Source: Primorskyibacter flagellatus (GTDB taxonomy: Bacteria; Pseudomonadota; Alphaproteobacteria; Rhodobacterales; Rhodobacteraceae). From it: a stretch of 64,000 nt of DNA. Position 1 is the first letter of the stretch; the number at the start of each line of letters is the position of its first letter. Made by a program: the position numbers and the translations under genes. A model generated the notes under the pieces. That model was not told where the DNA came from, did no database searches, and saw nothing but the letters and a program-made list of their open reading frames with translations. The stretch is from positions 744,001-808,000 of the forward strand of contig NZ_BMFJ01000002.1 of assembly GCF_014638275.1 (NCBI RefSeq). The letters run 5' to 3'. This document shows positions 8,467 to 18,222 of the stretch, one piece after another.

Positions 8467-8748
8467 TCGCGGAGGGGTGGCTGCAGAAGTGTTCGAGGGC
8501 AGCGCCCGACTTGGGGACATCCTGAGCCTGCGCATCTGCTACGGGCGGGTGCGAAACCAGACCGGATACACCGTACCCCGCCCGATACGGCCGCAAGGCG
8601 GCCCGGCCAGCGGCCGACCGCCCCACGGGCGGCCGCTTCGTCACCGAAAGCGCGACGATTGACCTGACGGCTATCACGGGACCATCAAGCGACAACCACC
8701 GCCGGTAGAGCGGCACCCCCGCGGTCGGCCCCTGCCCTCTGTCGTGCC

Positions 8749-9777
8749 TCACACCCCCGACGGGTTGCTCAGACCCCTGAGCAGGTCGTCCTTGGAGAGC
8801 TGTCCGATCACCGCGCCGTTCTCCGTCACGCCGATTGGCCCGTCGGACCCGATCATCCGTTCCATCTCGTCCCGGATCAGCTGGTCCGCGTCGATCGTCA
8901 CGGATGGCGTCCCGGCCAGCGGCCGCATCAGATCCCGCGCCCGCAGAACGCCGAGCGGGTTCATGTGCTGCACGAATTCCTTGACGTAGTCGTTCTTCGG
9001 ATCGCGGAAGATGTCCTGCGGGGTGCCCATCTGTACGATCCGCCCGCCCTCCATGATCGCGATCTTGTTGCCAAGCTTGAACGCCTCGTCCAGATCGTGG
9101 GACACGAAGATCAGCGTGCGCTTCAGCTTCTGCTGCAACTCCAGCAGTTCGTCCTGCAGCTTCGTCCGGATCAGCGGGTCCAGGGCGGAGAAGGGTTCGT
9201 CCATCAGCAGAATCGGTGCCTGCGTGACAAACGCCCGTGCCAGCCCGACGCGCTGCTGCATGCCGCCCGACAGCTCTCCGACCTTGCGCTCGGCCCAGTC
9301 CGACAGGCTGACGAGCGCCAGCTGTTCGTCGATCTTGGCGTTGGCCTCCTTCGATCCCATGCCCGCCAGTTCCAGCGGCAGGCCGACGTTTTCGCGCACT
9401 GTGCGCCAGGGCAGCAGTCCGAACTGCTGGAAGACCATGGCGATCTGGTGCATCCGCATCCGCCGCAGCGTTGCCGGATCCGCATGGGTCACATCGACCA
9501 TGCCGTTTCCGTCATGCACCTTCACCGCCCCGCGCACCACCGGGTTCAGCCCGTTCACGGCGCGCAGCAGGGTCGACTTGCCCGAACCCGACAGGCCCAT
9601 GAGGACGAGGATCTCCCCCTCCTCCACCTGCAGTGTGCAGTTGTGCACCCCCAGCACCTGACCCGTGGCAGACTGGATTTCCCCGCGCTCCTGCCCCTTG
9701 TCCATCAGCGGCAGCGCCCGGTCCGGGTCCTGCCCGAACACGATGGAGACGTTGTCTATGTCGACGGCGACGGTCAT
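8749..9777 (-). CDS. choV: Choline ABC transporter, ATP-binding protein
   Basis: 342-residue ATPase of the proline/glycine-betaine/choline importer class. Walker A GLSGSGKST at 61-69, signature LSGGMQQ at 169-175 and Walker B ILLMDEP at 189-195 are intact. After the nucleotide-binding domain a C-terminal extension (about 275-342) looks like a single CBS-type module, the regulatory part known in OpuA/ProV relatives. The ATG at 9777 overlaps the choW stop in ATGA. Third gene of choX-choW-choV. Energises choline uptake for conversion to betaine by the divergent bet genes. Confidence 0.94.
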   Translation of the reverse strand: MTVAVDIDNVSIVFGQDPDRALPLMDKGQERGEIQSATGQVLGVHNCTLQVEEGEILVLMGLSGSGKSTLLRAVNGLNPVVRGAVKVHDGNGMVDVTHADPATLRRMRMHQIAMVFQQFGLLPWRTVRENVGLPLELAGMGSKEANAKIDEQLALVSLSDWAERKVGELSGGMQQRVGLARAFVTQAPILLMDEPFSALDPLIRTKLQDELLELQQKLKRTLIFVSHDLDEAFKLGNKIAIMEGGRIVQMGTPQDIFRDPKNDYVKEFVQHMNPLGVLRARDLMRPLAGTPSVTIDADQLIRDEMERMIGSDGPIGVTENGAVIGQLSKDDLLRGLSNPSGV

Positions 9778-10610
9778 TTGCGGCCTCCCACGTTCAGGAT
9801 GCGGTCCAGCATGATGGCGACCACGACGATAACGAAACCGGATTCGAACCCGAGCGCCGTGTTCACCTGGTTGAGTGCGCGCACCACCGGCACGCCCAGC
9901 CCGTTCGCCCCGACCAGCGCGGCGACCACCACCATGGACAGGGACAGCATGATCGTCTGGTTCAGTCCGGCCATGATCTGCGGCAGCGCATAGGGCAGTT
10001 CCACCTTGTAGAGCGTCTGGCGCGGGGTCGCGCCAAAGGCCCGCGCGGCCTCGAGCAGCGCCTGCGGGGTCGAGGACACCCCAAGATGCGTCATCCGGAT
10101 CGGCGCCGGAATCACGAAGATCACCGTGGCGATCAGGCCCGGCACCATGCCGATGCCGAAGAACACGATGGCCGGGATCAGGTAGACGAAGGTCGGCAGC
10201 GTCTGCATCAGGTCCAGGATCGGACGGATATAGGCATAGGCCTTGGGCCGGTGCGCGGTGAAGATGCCGATCGGCACCCCGATCGCCATGCAGACAACGC
10301 AGGCCGACAGCACCAGCGTCAGGCTCTGCGTGGTTTCCTTCCAGTACCCCTGGTTGAGGATGAACAGAAAGCCGAGCGCGACGAAGGCGCAGACCTTCCA
10401 GTTCCGCTGGATCAGCCAGGTCAGACCGACGAAAACGGCGACCACGATCAGCGGGTGCGGGGTCTGGAGCACCCAGAGAATCCCCTCGATCAACGTCTCC
10501 ATCACCACGGAGAGGAAGTTCAGGAACCACTCCCCGTTGTCGCGCACCCACTCGAAGATGGCCGATGCCACCTTGCCGACAGGTATCTTGTTATCCGTGA
10601 GCCATTCCAC
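9774..10610 (-). CDS. choW: Choline ABC transporter, permease
   Basis: About 278-residue inner-membrane permease of the BPD_transp_1 (ProW/OpuAB) type with several membrane spans and the EAA-like loop around EAARAFGATPRQTLYKV. The start is uncertain: the frame opens with TTG at 10643, but a GTG at 10610 lies behind GGGGGAA at good spacing and gives the N-terminus EWLTDNKIPVG after the initiator, as I would expect for ChoW proteins, so 10610 is chosen. It overlaps choV by four bases and is separated from choX by a hairpin. Confidence 0.9.
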   Translation of the reverse strand: MEWLTDNKIPVGKVASAIFEWVRDNGEWFLNFLSVVMETLIEGILWVLQTPHPLIVVAVFVGLTWLIQRNWKVCAFVALGFLFILNQGYWKETTQSLTLVLSACVVCMAIGVPIGIFTAHRPKAYAYIRPILDLMQTLPTFVYLIPAIVFFGIGMVPGLIATVIFVIPAPIRMTHLGVSSTPQALLEAARAFGATPRQTLYKVELPYALPQIMAGLNQTIMLSLSMVVVAALVGANGLGVPVVRALNQVNTALGFESGFVIVVVAIMLDRILNVGGRK

Positions 10611-10685
10611 TGGCCATTCCCCCGTAGCCTGGACCCTCTTCAAGGGGTCTCGATACGCATTTGCCCCCGTGTCAGGGACGGAAAC

Positions 10686-10719
10686 GGAAACCCCGCCGGC
10701 CTTTCGGCGGCGGGGTTCC
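10686..10719 (-). terminator. Intercistronic hairpin between choX and choW
   Basis: Arms AACCCCGCCG and CGGCGGGGTT-like (10689-10698 and 10707-10718, one bulged base) lie in the gap after choX. It has no strong T-run in the direction of transcription. Such hairpins commonly give the binding-protein gene higher transcript levels than the permease genes downstream. Confidence 0.6.
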
Positions 10720-10727
10720 TGTCAGGC

Positions 10728-11642
10728 TCAGAGCCCGAGCTTTTCTTTCACCGCGGCCGCGCCGTCACCGCCATCCGCGGTGGTCACACCGTCGACCCAG
10801 GCCATGACGGCATCCGGGTTGGCCTTGATCCATTCCATCGTGGCCTTGTCCGGATCCGCGCCGTCGTCGAGGATCTGCCCCATGATCCCGTTCTCCATCT
10901 CGAGCGTGAAGGACATCTGGCCGAACAGCTTGCCGAGGTTCGGGCATTCTTCCGCGAACCCCTTGCGGGTCACGGTATGAACGGTGCCTTCGCCGCCGAA
11001 GAAATCCTCGCCCCCGGTCAGGTACTTGAGCGAGAAGTTGGCGTTCATCGGATGCGGTTCCCAGCCGAGGAAGACGACGGGTTCCTCTTTCTTGTAGATC
11101 CGCGCGACCTGCGCCAGCATCCCCTGTTCAGAAGATTCAACAACCTCGAACCCGGCGAGATCGAACTTGTTCTCCTCGGTCAGCGAAACGAGGTAGGCGT
11201 TGCCTTCGTTGCCCGGCTCGATCCCGTAGATCTTCGAATCCAGCTCATCCTTGAATTTGTGGATGTCGGCATAGGTCTTGAGCCCTGCCTCGTAGGCGTA
11301 GGTCGGAACCGCCAGCGTGTACTTGGTGCCTTCGAGGTTGGTCGCCAGCGTCTCGATCTCGCCGGACTCCAAGTACGGCCCGATCGCGCCGGACTGCGCC
11401 GGCATCCAGTTGCCGAGGAACACGTCCACGTCGTCCGATTCCAGCGAAGCGAAGGTCACCGGCACGGACAGGATCTTCACGTCCACTTCGTAGCCGAGCG
11501 CCTCGAGCACATGCTTCGCGGCAGAGGTCGTCGTGGTGATGTCGGTCCAGCCCACATCGGACATCGCGACCGACCCGCAATCCGCCTGCGCGGCGGTGGC
11601 AAGGCCAAGGGCCAGTGCGGAAACAGTTGTCAGAAATCGCAT
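10728..11642 (-). CDS. choX: Choline ABC transporter, periplasmic choline-binding protein
   Basis: 304-residue binding protein of the OpuAC/ProX family. A Sec signal peptide (about 1-20, cleaved after AAQA) is followed by DCGSVAMSDVGWTDIT. Aromatic residues spread through the protein (W in GNWMP and LGWEPHP, Y in PTYAYE) fit the cation-pi cage that holds choline. The start follows GGGGAG. First gene of choXWV and divergent from betI, with an 18-bp palindrome in the shared control region. Acetylcholine or betaine as additional ligands cannot be excluded. Confidence 0.93.
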   Translation of the reverse strand: MRFLTTVSALALGLATAAQADCGSVAMSDVGWTDITTTTSAAKHVLEALGYEVDVKILSVPVTFASLESDDVDVFLGNWMPAQSGAIGPYLESGEIETLATNLEGTKYTLAVPTYAYEAGLKTYADIHKFKDELDSKIYGIEPGNEGNAYLVSLTEENKFDLAGFEVVESSEQGMLAQVARIYKKEEPVVFLGWEPHPMNANFSLKYLTGGEDFFGGEGTVHTVTRKGFAEECPNLGKLFGQMSFTLEMENGIMGQILDDGADPDKATMEWIKANPDAVMAWVDGVTTADGGDGAAAVKEKLGL

Positions 11643-11676
11643 GATTACTCCCCTTCAGTTTTGTTGGCAGGTTTTT

Positions 11677-11694
11677 TGATTGACCAGTCAATCA
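11677..11694. promoter_or_regulatory. Perfect palindrome, candidate BetI operator
   Basis: TGATTGACCAGTCAATCA is a perfect 18-bp dyad (8-bp arms, 2-base centre) lying between the divergent choX and betI starts, 35 bases upstream of choX and 51 upstream of betI. TetR-type regulators such as BetI bind short dyads of this size, and the TGATTGA arm resembles known bet operators. One site could control both the transporter and the enzyme operon. Confidence 0.75.
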
Positions 11695-11745
11695 GTCCAC
11701 GGCTACCAGATTATTGCAACCTTTTTCTACGCCAGGGGGCGCGGC

Positions 11746-12318
11746 ATGGCCACAATGTCCGATAGAAGGCAGCAGCTTGTCGAAGCTGCCATTCACGAGA
11801 TCGGCACAACCGGGTCCCTGAACGTGACCGTGGGCCAGATCGCCAAGCGGGCCGGGGTTTCCGCCGCCCTGGCCTTCCATTACTTCGGCGACAAGGACCG
11901 GCTGTTCCTGTCCGCCATGCGCTATGTCCTCACGATCTATGGCGCGGAAGTGAGGGGCGCGCTGGCCGCCGCCACGGACCCCCGCGCCCGGATCGACGGC
12001 GTGATTCGCGCCAACTTCAGCGCGACCAACTTCCGGGGCGAGATCATTTCCGCCTGGCTCAACTTCTATGTGCTTGCGCAGCGCTCGGACGAAGCGCGGC
12101 GGCTGCTCTCGGTCTATCACCGGCGGTTGCAATCGAACCTGACCCACGACCTGCGCCAGATCGCCGGCGACCGGGCGCCCGCCATCGCCGAACGCATCGG
12201 CGGCATGATCGACGGCTTCTACCTGCGCTACGCTCTCTATCCCGGCCAGACCAACGGCAAGCGCGCCGCCGCCCAGGTGCTGACCGCACTCGACACCGAA
12301 CTGAAAGCCCTGTCATGA
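11746..12318 (+). CDS. betI: Transcriptional repressor BetI (TetR family)
   Basis: 190-residue TetR-family regulator. The helix-turn-helix is at about 25-55 (TVGQIAKRAGVS followed by HYFGDKDRL), and the C-terminal part is the ligand domain that in BetI binds choline and relieves repression. Start chosen at 11746 behind AGGGGGC; a second ATG three codons later is possible. It is the first gene of betI-betC-betB-GST-betA, its stop overlapping betC in ATGA, so the repressor is made from the operon it controls. Confidence 0.92.
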   Translation: MATMSDRRQQLVEAAIHEIGTTGSLNVTVGQIAKRAGVSAALAFHYFGDKDRLFLSAMRYVLTIYGAEVRGALAAATDPRARIDGVIRANFSATNFRGEIISAWLNFYVLAQRSDEARRLLSVYHRRLQSNLTHDLRQIAGDRAPAIAERIGGMIDGFYLRYALYPGQTNGKRAAAQVLTALDTELKALS

Positions 12319-13823
12319 CCCAGCCCAATATCCTCATCCTGATGGTCGACCAGCTGAACGGGACGCTCTTCCCCGACGGCCCGGCAGACTGGCTTCACGC
12401 CCCGAACCTCAAGAAGCTGGCCGCGCGGTCGGCCCGGTTCAGTCACTGTTACACGGCGTCGCCGCTCTGCGCGCCCGGTCGGGCGTCCTTCATGTCGGGC
12501 CAGCTCCCCTCCGTCACCGGGGTCTACGACAACGCGGCCGAATTCCCTTCCGACCTGCCCACCTACGCGCACCACCTGCGCCGCGCGGGATACCAGACCT
12601 GCCTGTCGGGCAAGATGCATTTCGTCGGCCCCGACCAGATGCACGGGTTTGAAGAACGACTGACCACCGACATCTACCCCGCCGACTTCGGCTGGACCCC
12701 GGACTACCGCAAGCCGGGTGAGCGCATCGACTGGTGGTATCACAACATGGGGTCCGTCACCGGCGCGGGCGTGGCCGAGATCACCAACCAGATGGAATAC
12801 GATGACGAGGTCGCCTATCACGCCACCCGCAAGCTCTACGATCTGGCGCGCGGTCACGACAAACGCCCCTGGTGCCTGACCGTCAGCTTCACCCACCCCC
12901 ACGACCCCTACGTCGCCCGTAAGGAATTCTGGGACCTCTACGAGGACTGTGACCACCTGCTGCCGACGATGCCGGCGATCCCCTACGAGGATCAGGATCC
13001 CCATTCGAAACGCATCTTCGATGCCAACGACTGGCGCAATTTCGACATCACCGAAGAAGACATCCGCAAGTCCCGCCGCGCCTACTTCGCCAACATCACC
13101 TATCTCGACAGCAAGGTCGGAGAGATCCTCGACGTGCTCGAGCGCACCCGGCAGGACGCCGCGATCCTCTTTGTCTCCGATCACGGAGACATGCTGGGTG
13201 AGCGGGGTCTGTGGTTCAAGATGAACTTCTACGAAGGCTCGGCCCGCGTGCCGATGATGCTGTCGGCCCCAGGCATTGCCCCCGGTCTGGTCGCTGACCC
13301 CGTCTCCAACATCGACGTCTGCCCGACGCTCTGTGGGCTCGCCGGGATCTCCATGGACGAGGTCGCGCCCTGGACAGCCGGAGAGTCCGTCATCCCCTTC
13401 GCAAACGGCACCCCGCGCGAAACGCCTGTGCGGATGGAATACGCGGCGGAGGCCTCTTACGCCCCGATGGTTTCCCTTGTTCAGGGCCGCATGAAGTTCA
13501 ACCGCTGTACGCTCGACCCCGACCAGTTGTTCGACCTCGACGCCGATCCGCATGAGCTGACGAATCTCGCCGCCGATCCGGCCCATGCCGACACGCTGGC
13601 CCAATTCGCGGCCATGGCAGACCACCACTGGGACCTCGCGCGCTTCGACGCGGATGTACGCAAATCCCAGGCCCGCCGCTGGATCGTCTACGAAGCCCTG
13701 CGCAACGGATCCTACTATCCGTGGGAGTTCCAGCCGCTCCAGAAAGCCTCCGAACGCTACATGCGCAACCACATGGACCTGAACGTGGTCGAGGAAAACC
13801 AGCGGTTCCCGCGCGGAGAATGA
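12315..13823 (+). CDS. betC: Choline-sulfatase
   Basis: 502-residue type I sulfatase that hydrolyses choline-O-sulfate to choline and sulfate. The formylglycine precursor is Cys 52 in the motif CAPGR (CxPxR), the metal Asp is in LMVDQ near 12, and SDHGDMLGE near 289 supplies the second metal set. The C-terminal YYPWEFQP region is typical of BetC, which tetramerises through its tail. No signal peptide, so it acts in the cytoplasm. Overlaps betI by four bases; betB starts two bases after its stop. It needs a formylglycine-generating enzyme encoded elsewhere. Confidence 0.95.
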   Translation: MTQPNILILMVDQLNGTLFPDGPADWLHAPNLKKLAARSARFSHCYTASPLCAPGRASFMSGQLPSVTGVYDNAAEFPSDLPTYAHHLRRAGYQTCLSGKMHFVGPDQMHGFEERLTTDIYPADFGWTPDYRKPGERIDWWYHNMGSVTGAGVAEITNQMEYDDEVAYHATRKLYDLARGHDKRPWCLTVSFTHPHDPYVARKEFWDLYEDCDHLLPTMPAIPYEDQDPHSKRIFDANDWRNFDITEEDIRKSRRAYFANITYLDSKVGEILDVLERTRQDAAILFVSDHGDMLGERGLWFKMNFYEGSARVPMMLSAPGIAPGLVADPVSNIDVCPTLCGLAGISMDEVAPWTAGESVIPFANGTPRETPVRMEYAAEASYAPMVSLVQGRMKFNRCTLDPDQLFDLDADPHELTNLAADPAHADTLAQFAAMADHHWDLARFDADVRKSQARRWIVYEALRNGSYYPWEFQPLQKASERYMRNHMDLNVVEENQRFPRGE

Positions 13824-13824
13824 C

Positions 13825-15282
13825 ATGACCTATCCCACTCAGCCAACCGCCAGCCACTACATCAACGGCCAGTATGTCGAGGACACGGCCGGCGCGGAGA
13901 TCCCGGTGATCTACCCCGCAACCGGAGAGGTCATCGCCACGGTTCACGCCGGAACAGAGACTGTCGTCGACAAGGCCCTTGCCGCCGCGAAGGCCGCGCA
14001 ACCCGCCTGGGCCGCCATGACCGGGCGCGAACGGGGCCGCATCCTGACCCGCGCCGCCCAGATCATCCGCGAACGCAATTACGACCTTTCCGTGCTGGAA
14101 ACCTGGGACACCGGAAAGCCCCTGCAGGAAACCCTTGTCGCTGACGCCACATCCGCCGCCGATGCGCTGGAATATTTCGGCGGTCTGGCGGGCAGCCTGA
14201 CCGGGGAACACATCCCCCTGGGCGAAAACTGGGCCTATACGGTGCGCGAGGCGCTTGGCGTCTGCGTCGGTATCGGCGCCTGGAACTACCCGACCCAGAT
14301 CGCCTGCTGGAAGGCCTCCCCCGCGCTCGCCTGCGGCAATACGATGGTCTTCAAGCCGTCCGAGACGACCCCCCTCTGCGCCCTGAAGATCGCGGAAATC
14401 CTCACGGAGGCCGGAGCCCCCCCGGGCGTCTTCAACGTGGTGCAGGGCATGGGCGAGACCGGCGCGCAACTGGTCACCGATCCGCGCGTCGCCAAGGTGT
14501 CGCTCACCGGCTCCGTCCCGACCGGAAAGCGGGTCTATTCCGCCGCGGCGAGCCACATGAAGCACGTCACGATGGAGCTGGGCGGCAAGTCCCCCCTGAT
14601 CGTTTTCGAGGACGCCGACATCGACAACGCGGTCGGCGGCGCGATCCTCGGCAACTTCTATTCCTCGGGTCAGGTCTGTTCGAACGGGACGCGGGTCTTC
14701 GTGCATTCGGCGATCAAGGAGCAGTTCCTCACCCGCCTCGCCGAACGACTGAAAGGCGCGGTAATCGGCGACCCGATGGACGAGGCGACCTCTTTCGGGC
14801 CCATGGTGTCCGAGCGGCAGTTGGAGATCGTGCTCGGCTACATCGCCAAGGGCAAGGCGGAGGGTGCGCGGCTCATCACCGGCGGAAACAGGCTCGAAAC
14901 CGGGGGATTCTTCATCGAACCGACCGTTTTCGCCGATGTGACCGACGAGATGACAATTGCGCGGGAAGAGATCTTCGGCCCCGTCATGGCGGTGCTCGAC
15001 TTCACCGACGAGGACGAGGTGATCGAGCGCGCCAACGCCACCGACTTCGGCCTCTCCGCCGGCGTCTTCACCCGCGACCTGTCCCGCGCGCACCGCGTGA
15101 TCGGAAAACTTCAGGCCGGCGCCTGCTTCATCAACTCTTACAACGACGCACCCGTAGAGGCACCGTTCGGCGGCGTGAAGGCCTCTGGCGTGGGCCGCGA
15201 AAATGCGAAGGCGGCGATCGAACACTACAGCCAGTTGAAAACGGTTTTCGTCCGGATGGGCGATGTGGAGGCACCCTACTGA
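13825..15282 (+). CDS. betB: Betaine-aldehyde dehydrogenase
   Basis: 485-residue NAD(P)-dependent dehydrogenase oxidising betaine aldehyde to glycine betaine. Catalytic residues are present: Asn near 154 in GAWNYP, Glu near 251 in ELGGKS and Cys near 285 in [21 protein letters not shown] is characteristic of BetB among aldehyde dehydrogenases. It begins directly after betC and shares one base with the following glutathione-transferase gene (TGATG), so translation is coupled along the operon. Confidence 0.95.
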   Translation: MTYPTQPTASHYINGQYVEDTAGAEIPVIYPATGEVIATVHAGTETVVDKALAAAKAAQPAWAAMTGRERGRILTRAAQIIRERNYDLSVLETWDTGKPLQETLVADATSAADALEYFGGLAGSLTGEHIPLGENWAYTVREALGVCVGIGAWNYPTQIACWKASPALACGNTMVFKPSETTPLCALKIAEILTEAGAPPGVFNVVQGMGETGAQLVTDPRVAKVSLTGSVPTGKRVYSAAASHMKHVTMELGGKSPLIVFEDADIDNAVGGAILGNFYSSGQVCSNGTRVFVHSAIKEQFLTRLAERLKGAVIGDPMDEATSFGPMVSERQLEIVLGYIAKGKAEGARLITGGNRLETGGFFIEPTVFADVTDEMTIAREEIFGPVMAVLDFTDEDEVIERANATDFGLSAGVFTRDLSRAHRVIGKLQAGACFINSYNDAPVEAPFGGVKASGVGRENAKAAIEHYSQLKTVFVRMGDVEAPY

Positions 15283-15920
15283 TGCTGACGATCTACGGTC
15301 GCGCGAATTCCTCCAACGTTTCGGTCGCCATGTGGGCCATCGGAGAGCTTGGCCTGCCGCACCGGCGCCTGGACTACGGGCGGGGCTATGCCACGACGCA
15401 TACGCCGGACTATCTGGCGATGAACCCGACCGGACTGGTGCCGACGCTGGATGACGGCGGGGTCGTGCTGTTCGAAAGCGGTGCGATTCTCCGTTATTTA
15501 GGGTCGAAATACGGCGACGCCACCTTCTGGCCCACTGACCCCGCGATCCGTGGCCCTCTCGACAGCTGGGCCGAATGGGGCAAGAACGCTTTCGTCGCCG
15601 GCGCGGCCGAGATCTTTTACGAGGTTGTCCGCCGAAAGCCCGAAAACAAGTCGCCCGAAGGGATGCGCCGCGCCGTCGCCGCCGTGACCCCGCTGGCCAC
15701 CATGTTGAACGCACGCCTGACCAGCCGCACCTGGATCGGGGGAGAGGACTTCACCTTCGCGGATGTTGCGGTCGGCCATCAGCTCTACCGCTATTTCACC
15801 ATATCCTGGGACCGCCCCGACCTGCCCGCGCTGGCCGCCTATTACGACCGTCTGACCGGACGCCCGGCGTTTCGCGAGCATGTCATGGTGTCCTACGACG
15901 CCCATTGGAACACCATGTGA
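15282..15920 (+). CDS. Glutathione S-transferase family protein inside the bet operon
   Basis: 212-residue cytosolic GST-fold protein: an N-terminal thioredoxin-like domain (about 1-80, with [10 protein letters not shown] where the catalytic Ser/Cys would lie, and [10 protein letters not shown], the gamma-Glu binding motif) and an all-helical C-terminal domain. It is wedged between betB and betA with one-base overlaps (TGATG) on both sides, so it is certainly cotranslated with them. The usual bet operon has no GST. It might detoxify betaine aldehyde or another reactive aldehyde, or protect the betaine enzymes; that is inference only. Confidence 0.9.
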   Translation: MLTIYGRANSSNVSVAMWAIGELGLPHRRLDYGRGYATTHTPDYLAMNPTGLVPTLDDGGVVLFESGAILRYLGSKYGDATFWPTDPAIRGPLDSWAEWGKNAFVAGAAEIFYEVVRRKPENKSPEGMRRAVAAVTPLATMLNARLTSRTWIGGEDFTFADVAVGHQLYRYFTISWDRPDLPALAAYYDRLTGRPAFREHVMVSYDAHWNTM

Positions 15921-17578
15921 TGCAGGCAGACTACGTCATCGTCGGCGCCGGGTCGGCCGGCTGCGCCATGGCCTACCGGCTGGCGGAGGCCGGGCGCTCC
16001 GTTCTGGTGATCGAGCATGGCGGGACCGACGCGGGCCCCTTCATCCAGATGCCGGGGGCGCTGTCCTACCCGATGAACATGCGCCGCTATGACTGGGGCT
16101 ATCAGACCGAGCCCGAGCCGCACCTGGGCGGACGGGTCCTTGCCACCCCGCGCGGGAAGGTGATCGGCGGATCCTCCTCCATCAACGGCATGATCTACGT
16201 GCGCGGCCACGCCCGCGATTTCGACACCTGGGCCGAGATGGGCGCGGATGGCTGGGGCTACGCCGACGTCCTGCCCTATTACAAGCGGCTGGAGGACTGG
16301 CACGACGGGGGGCACGGCGGCGTTGCGTCGTGGCGGGGCCGGGGCGGTCCCCTTCACGTGACACGCGGCAGCCGGGTCAACCCCCTCACCCGCGCTTTCG
16401 TCGAGGCCGGGCGCCAGGCGGGCTATCCGGTGACCGGCGATTACAACGGTGAGCAGCAGGAAGGCTTCGGCCCCTTCGACATGACCGTGTGGAAAGGGCA
16501 GCGCTGGTCGGCGGCGAATGCCTACCTGAAACCGGCTCTGAAACGGGAAAATTGTGACCTGATCCGCGCCTTCGCCCGCCGCGTCGTGATCGAGGAGGGG
16601 CGCGCGGTCGGCGTGGAAATCTCGCGCGGGGGTCGTATCGAAACCATCCGGGCGGAGCGCGAGGTGATCCTCGCCGCCTCCTCGCTCAACTCGCCCAAGC
16701 TGCTGATGCTGTCGGGTGTCGGACCCGCCGCGCATCTGGCGGAACACGGCATCCCGGTCGTCGCCGACCGCGCAGGTGTCGGCCAGAACCTCCAGGACCA
16801 TCTGGAGCTGTACATCCAGGCCGCCGCTTCCCGGCCCGTCAGTCTCTATTCCTACTGGAACCTGTTCGGAAAGGCCTATGTCGGCGCGCGCTGGCTGCTG
16901 ACCCGAACCGGCCCGGGCGCATCGAACCAGTTCGAAAGCGCGGCCTTCATCCGGTCTGCCGCCGGGGTCGATTATCCTGACATCCAGTATCATTTCCTGC
17001 CGATCGCGATCCGCTACGACGGCAAGGCCAGTGCGGAGGGCCACGGTTTCCAGGCCCACACCGGCCCGATGCGCAGCCCCTCGCGCGGGTCGGTCACGCT
17101 GCGCTCCGCCAATCCGGAGGACGCGCCGGTGATCCGGTTCAACTACATGGCGCACGAAAAGGACTGGGCCGATTTCCGTACCGCCATCCGCCTGACGCGC
17201 GAGATCTTCGCGCAGAAGGCCTTCGCGCCGTTCTACAAGCATGAAATCCAGCCGGGGAAGGACGTGCGGACGGATGATGAGCTGAACGGCTTCATCCGCG
17301 AACACGTCGAATCCGCCTATCACCCCTGCGGTACAGCGAAGATGGGCCGCCGCACCGATCCGCACGCCGTGGTCGATCCGGAGGCGCGGGTGATCGGCGT
17401 CGACAACCTCCGCCTCGCCGACAGTTCGGTGTTTCCGCAGATCACCAACGGCAACCTCAACGCGCCCTCGATCATGGTCGGAGAGAAAGCCGCCGATCAC
17501 ATCCTTGGCCGCGCGCCGCTGCCGCCGGAAAACTCGGAACCCTGGATCCATCCGGACTGGCGCGGATCCCAGAGATAG
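15920..17578 (+). CDS. betA: Choline dehydrogenase
   Basis: 552-residue GMC-family flavoenzyme oxidising choline to betaine aldehyde, membrane-associated and coupled to the respiratory chain. FAD motif GAGSAG at 9-14; [14 protein letters not shown] near 87-100 is the GMC signature; the C-terminal HPCGTAKMG near 468 and [10 protein letters not shown] carry the active-site His and Asn. The start at 15920 overlaps the GST stop. It is the last gene of the operon and is followed by a palindromic terminator element. Confidence 0.95.
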   Translation: MQADYVIVGAGSAGCAMAYRLAEAGRSVLVIEHGGTDAGPFIQMPGALSYPMNMRRYDWGYQTEPEPHLGGRVLATPRGKVIGGSSSINGMIYVRGHARDFDTWAEMGADGWGYADVLPYYKRLEDWHDGGHGGVASWRGRGGPLHVTRGSRVNPLTRAFVEAGRQAGYPVTGDYNGEQQEGFGPFDMTVWKGQRWSAANAYLKPALKRENCDLIRAFARRVVIEEGRAVGVEISRGGRIETIRAEREVILAASSLNSPKLLMLSGVGPAAHLAEHGIPVVADRAGVGQNLQDHLELYIQAAASRPVSLYSYWNLFGKAYVGARWLLTRTGPGASNQFESAAFIRSAAGVDYPDIQYHFLPIAIRYDGKASAEGHGFQAHTGPMRSPSRGSVTLRSANPEDAPVIRFNYMAHEKDWADFRTAIRLTREIFAQKAFAPFYKHEIQPGKDVRTDDELNGFIREHVESAYHPCGTAKMGRRTDPHAVVDPEARVIGVDNLRLADSSVFPQITNGNLNAPSIMVGEKAADHILGRAPLPPENSEPWIHPDWRGSQR

Positions 17579-17580
17579 GA

Positions 17581-17642
17581 CGGGGGGCTGTCTGCCCCCC
17601 GGCTGTCTTTCAGACAGCGCCCCCCGAGGATATTTCGGGCAA
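17581..17642. repeat. GC-rich palindromic element ending GAGGATATTT, terminator for betA
   Basis: Right after the betA stop lie GGGGGGCTGTCTG and CAGACAGCGCCCCCC, nested with a smaller GGGGGG/CCCCCC stem, then GAGGATATTTCGGGC. The arrangement (G/C-rich stem, then a conserved A/T tail) resembles an intergenic element I recall as common in Rhodobacterales; a related one follows argG at about 28951-28986. It sits between the convergent betA and L,D-transpeptidase genes and can end transcription from both sides. Confidence 0.55.
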
Positions 17643-17650
17643 GGCGAAAC

Positions 17651-18151
17651 TCAGGGGTAGACGGTTATCACCGTGCCATCGCGGACCATCGCATAGATGT
17701 CTTCCATCTCGCGGTTCTTCACCGCGATGCAGCCGGCGGTCCAGTCCCGCTTGCTGACCTTCTTGAACCGGTTGGGTTCGCCGTGGATGAAGATGTCACC
17801 GCCCGCCCGTTTTCCCTGTGACGCCGCAAAGGCCACGTCGTTCACATTCGGATAGTTCATTCCGACGGAGAGGTGGAATTCGCTGTTCGGATTGCGCCGG
17901 TCGATCCGGTAGGTGCCTTCCGGAGTCTTGCCGTCCCCTTCGAACTGCTTGTGCCCGACCGGGGTGAAACCGAGGTCGATGTTGTAGCTTTCCAGCACCT
18001 TGTTGTGGTGCATGAGATACATCTTGCGGTCGGCCTTGTAGACGACGATCTGCGTCACCTCTGGCCCGCGGTAGGTCTTGAATTTTGTCGGAGCACAGGC
18101 CGAAAGGCCAAGCCCCAGTGCGATCACCAGGATCAGGGAAAGAAAACGCAT
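17651..18151 (-). CDS. L,D-transpeptidase (YkuD) lipoprotein
   Basis: 166-residue envelope protein. It starts with a lipoprotein signal (lipobox LSAC, Cys at about 19) and carries a YkuD domain with the family pattern HG near 125 followed by TAGCIAV, whose Cys is the nucleophile. These enzymes form 3-3 peptidoglycan crosslinks or attach proteins to peptidoglycan. The ATG at 18151 is preferred over a GTG one codon upstream. Small and monodomain, similar to other alphaproteobacterial ErfK-type proteins. Stands alone between betA and the RNA methyltransferase gene. Confidence 0.88.
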   Translation of the reverse strand: MRFLSLILVIALGLGLSACAPTKFKTYRGPEVTQIVVYKADRKMYLMHHNKVLESYNIDLGFTPVGHKQFEGDGKTPEGTYRIDRRNPNSEFHLSVGMNYPNVNDVAFAASQGKRAGGDIFIHGEPNRFKKVSKRDWTAGCIAVKNREMEDIYAMVRDGTVITVYP

Positions 18152-18222
18152 CACTGCCGCCCACTTGTTTTTTCGGGAGATATACCCGATTTCGCCTTAC
18201 CCGAGAAGGGGCGCGACGGCAT

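Larger units (their letters stand above)
8365..8748. other. 384-base intergenic region without a supported gene
   Basis: Between the convergent ends of dapA and choV there is no coding region I can support. It holds two inverted repeat copies (8384-8412 and 8438-8466) and a GC-rich stretch of about 250 bases (8490-8745) with internal dyads such as GGCGGCCCGG and GGGCGGCCGC. The long open frames across it are antisense readings of GC-rich DNA with no ribosome site or protein-like composition. Not a tRNA. Confidence 0.5.

Noticed and set aside
8216-8752. 178-codon open frame on the minus strand in the gap after dapA
   Set aside because: It overlaps the dapA 3' end and the palindromic repeats; no ribosome site and Arg/Pro/Ser/Ala-biased composition. 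Treated as non-coding.
13498-15714. 738-codon open frame opposite betC and betB
   Set aside because: Antisense to two well-supported enzymes and spans their junction.
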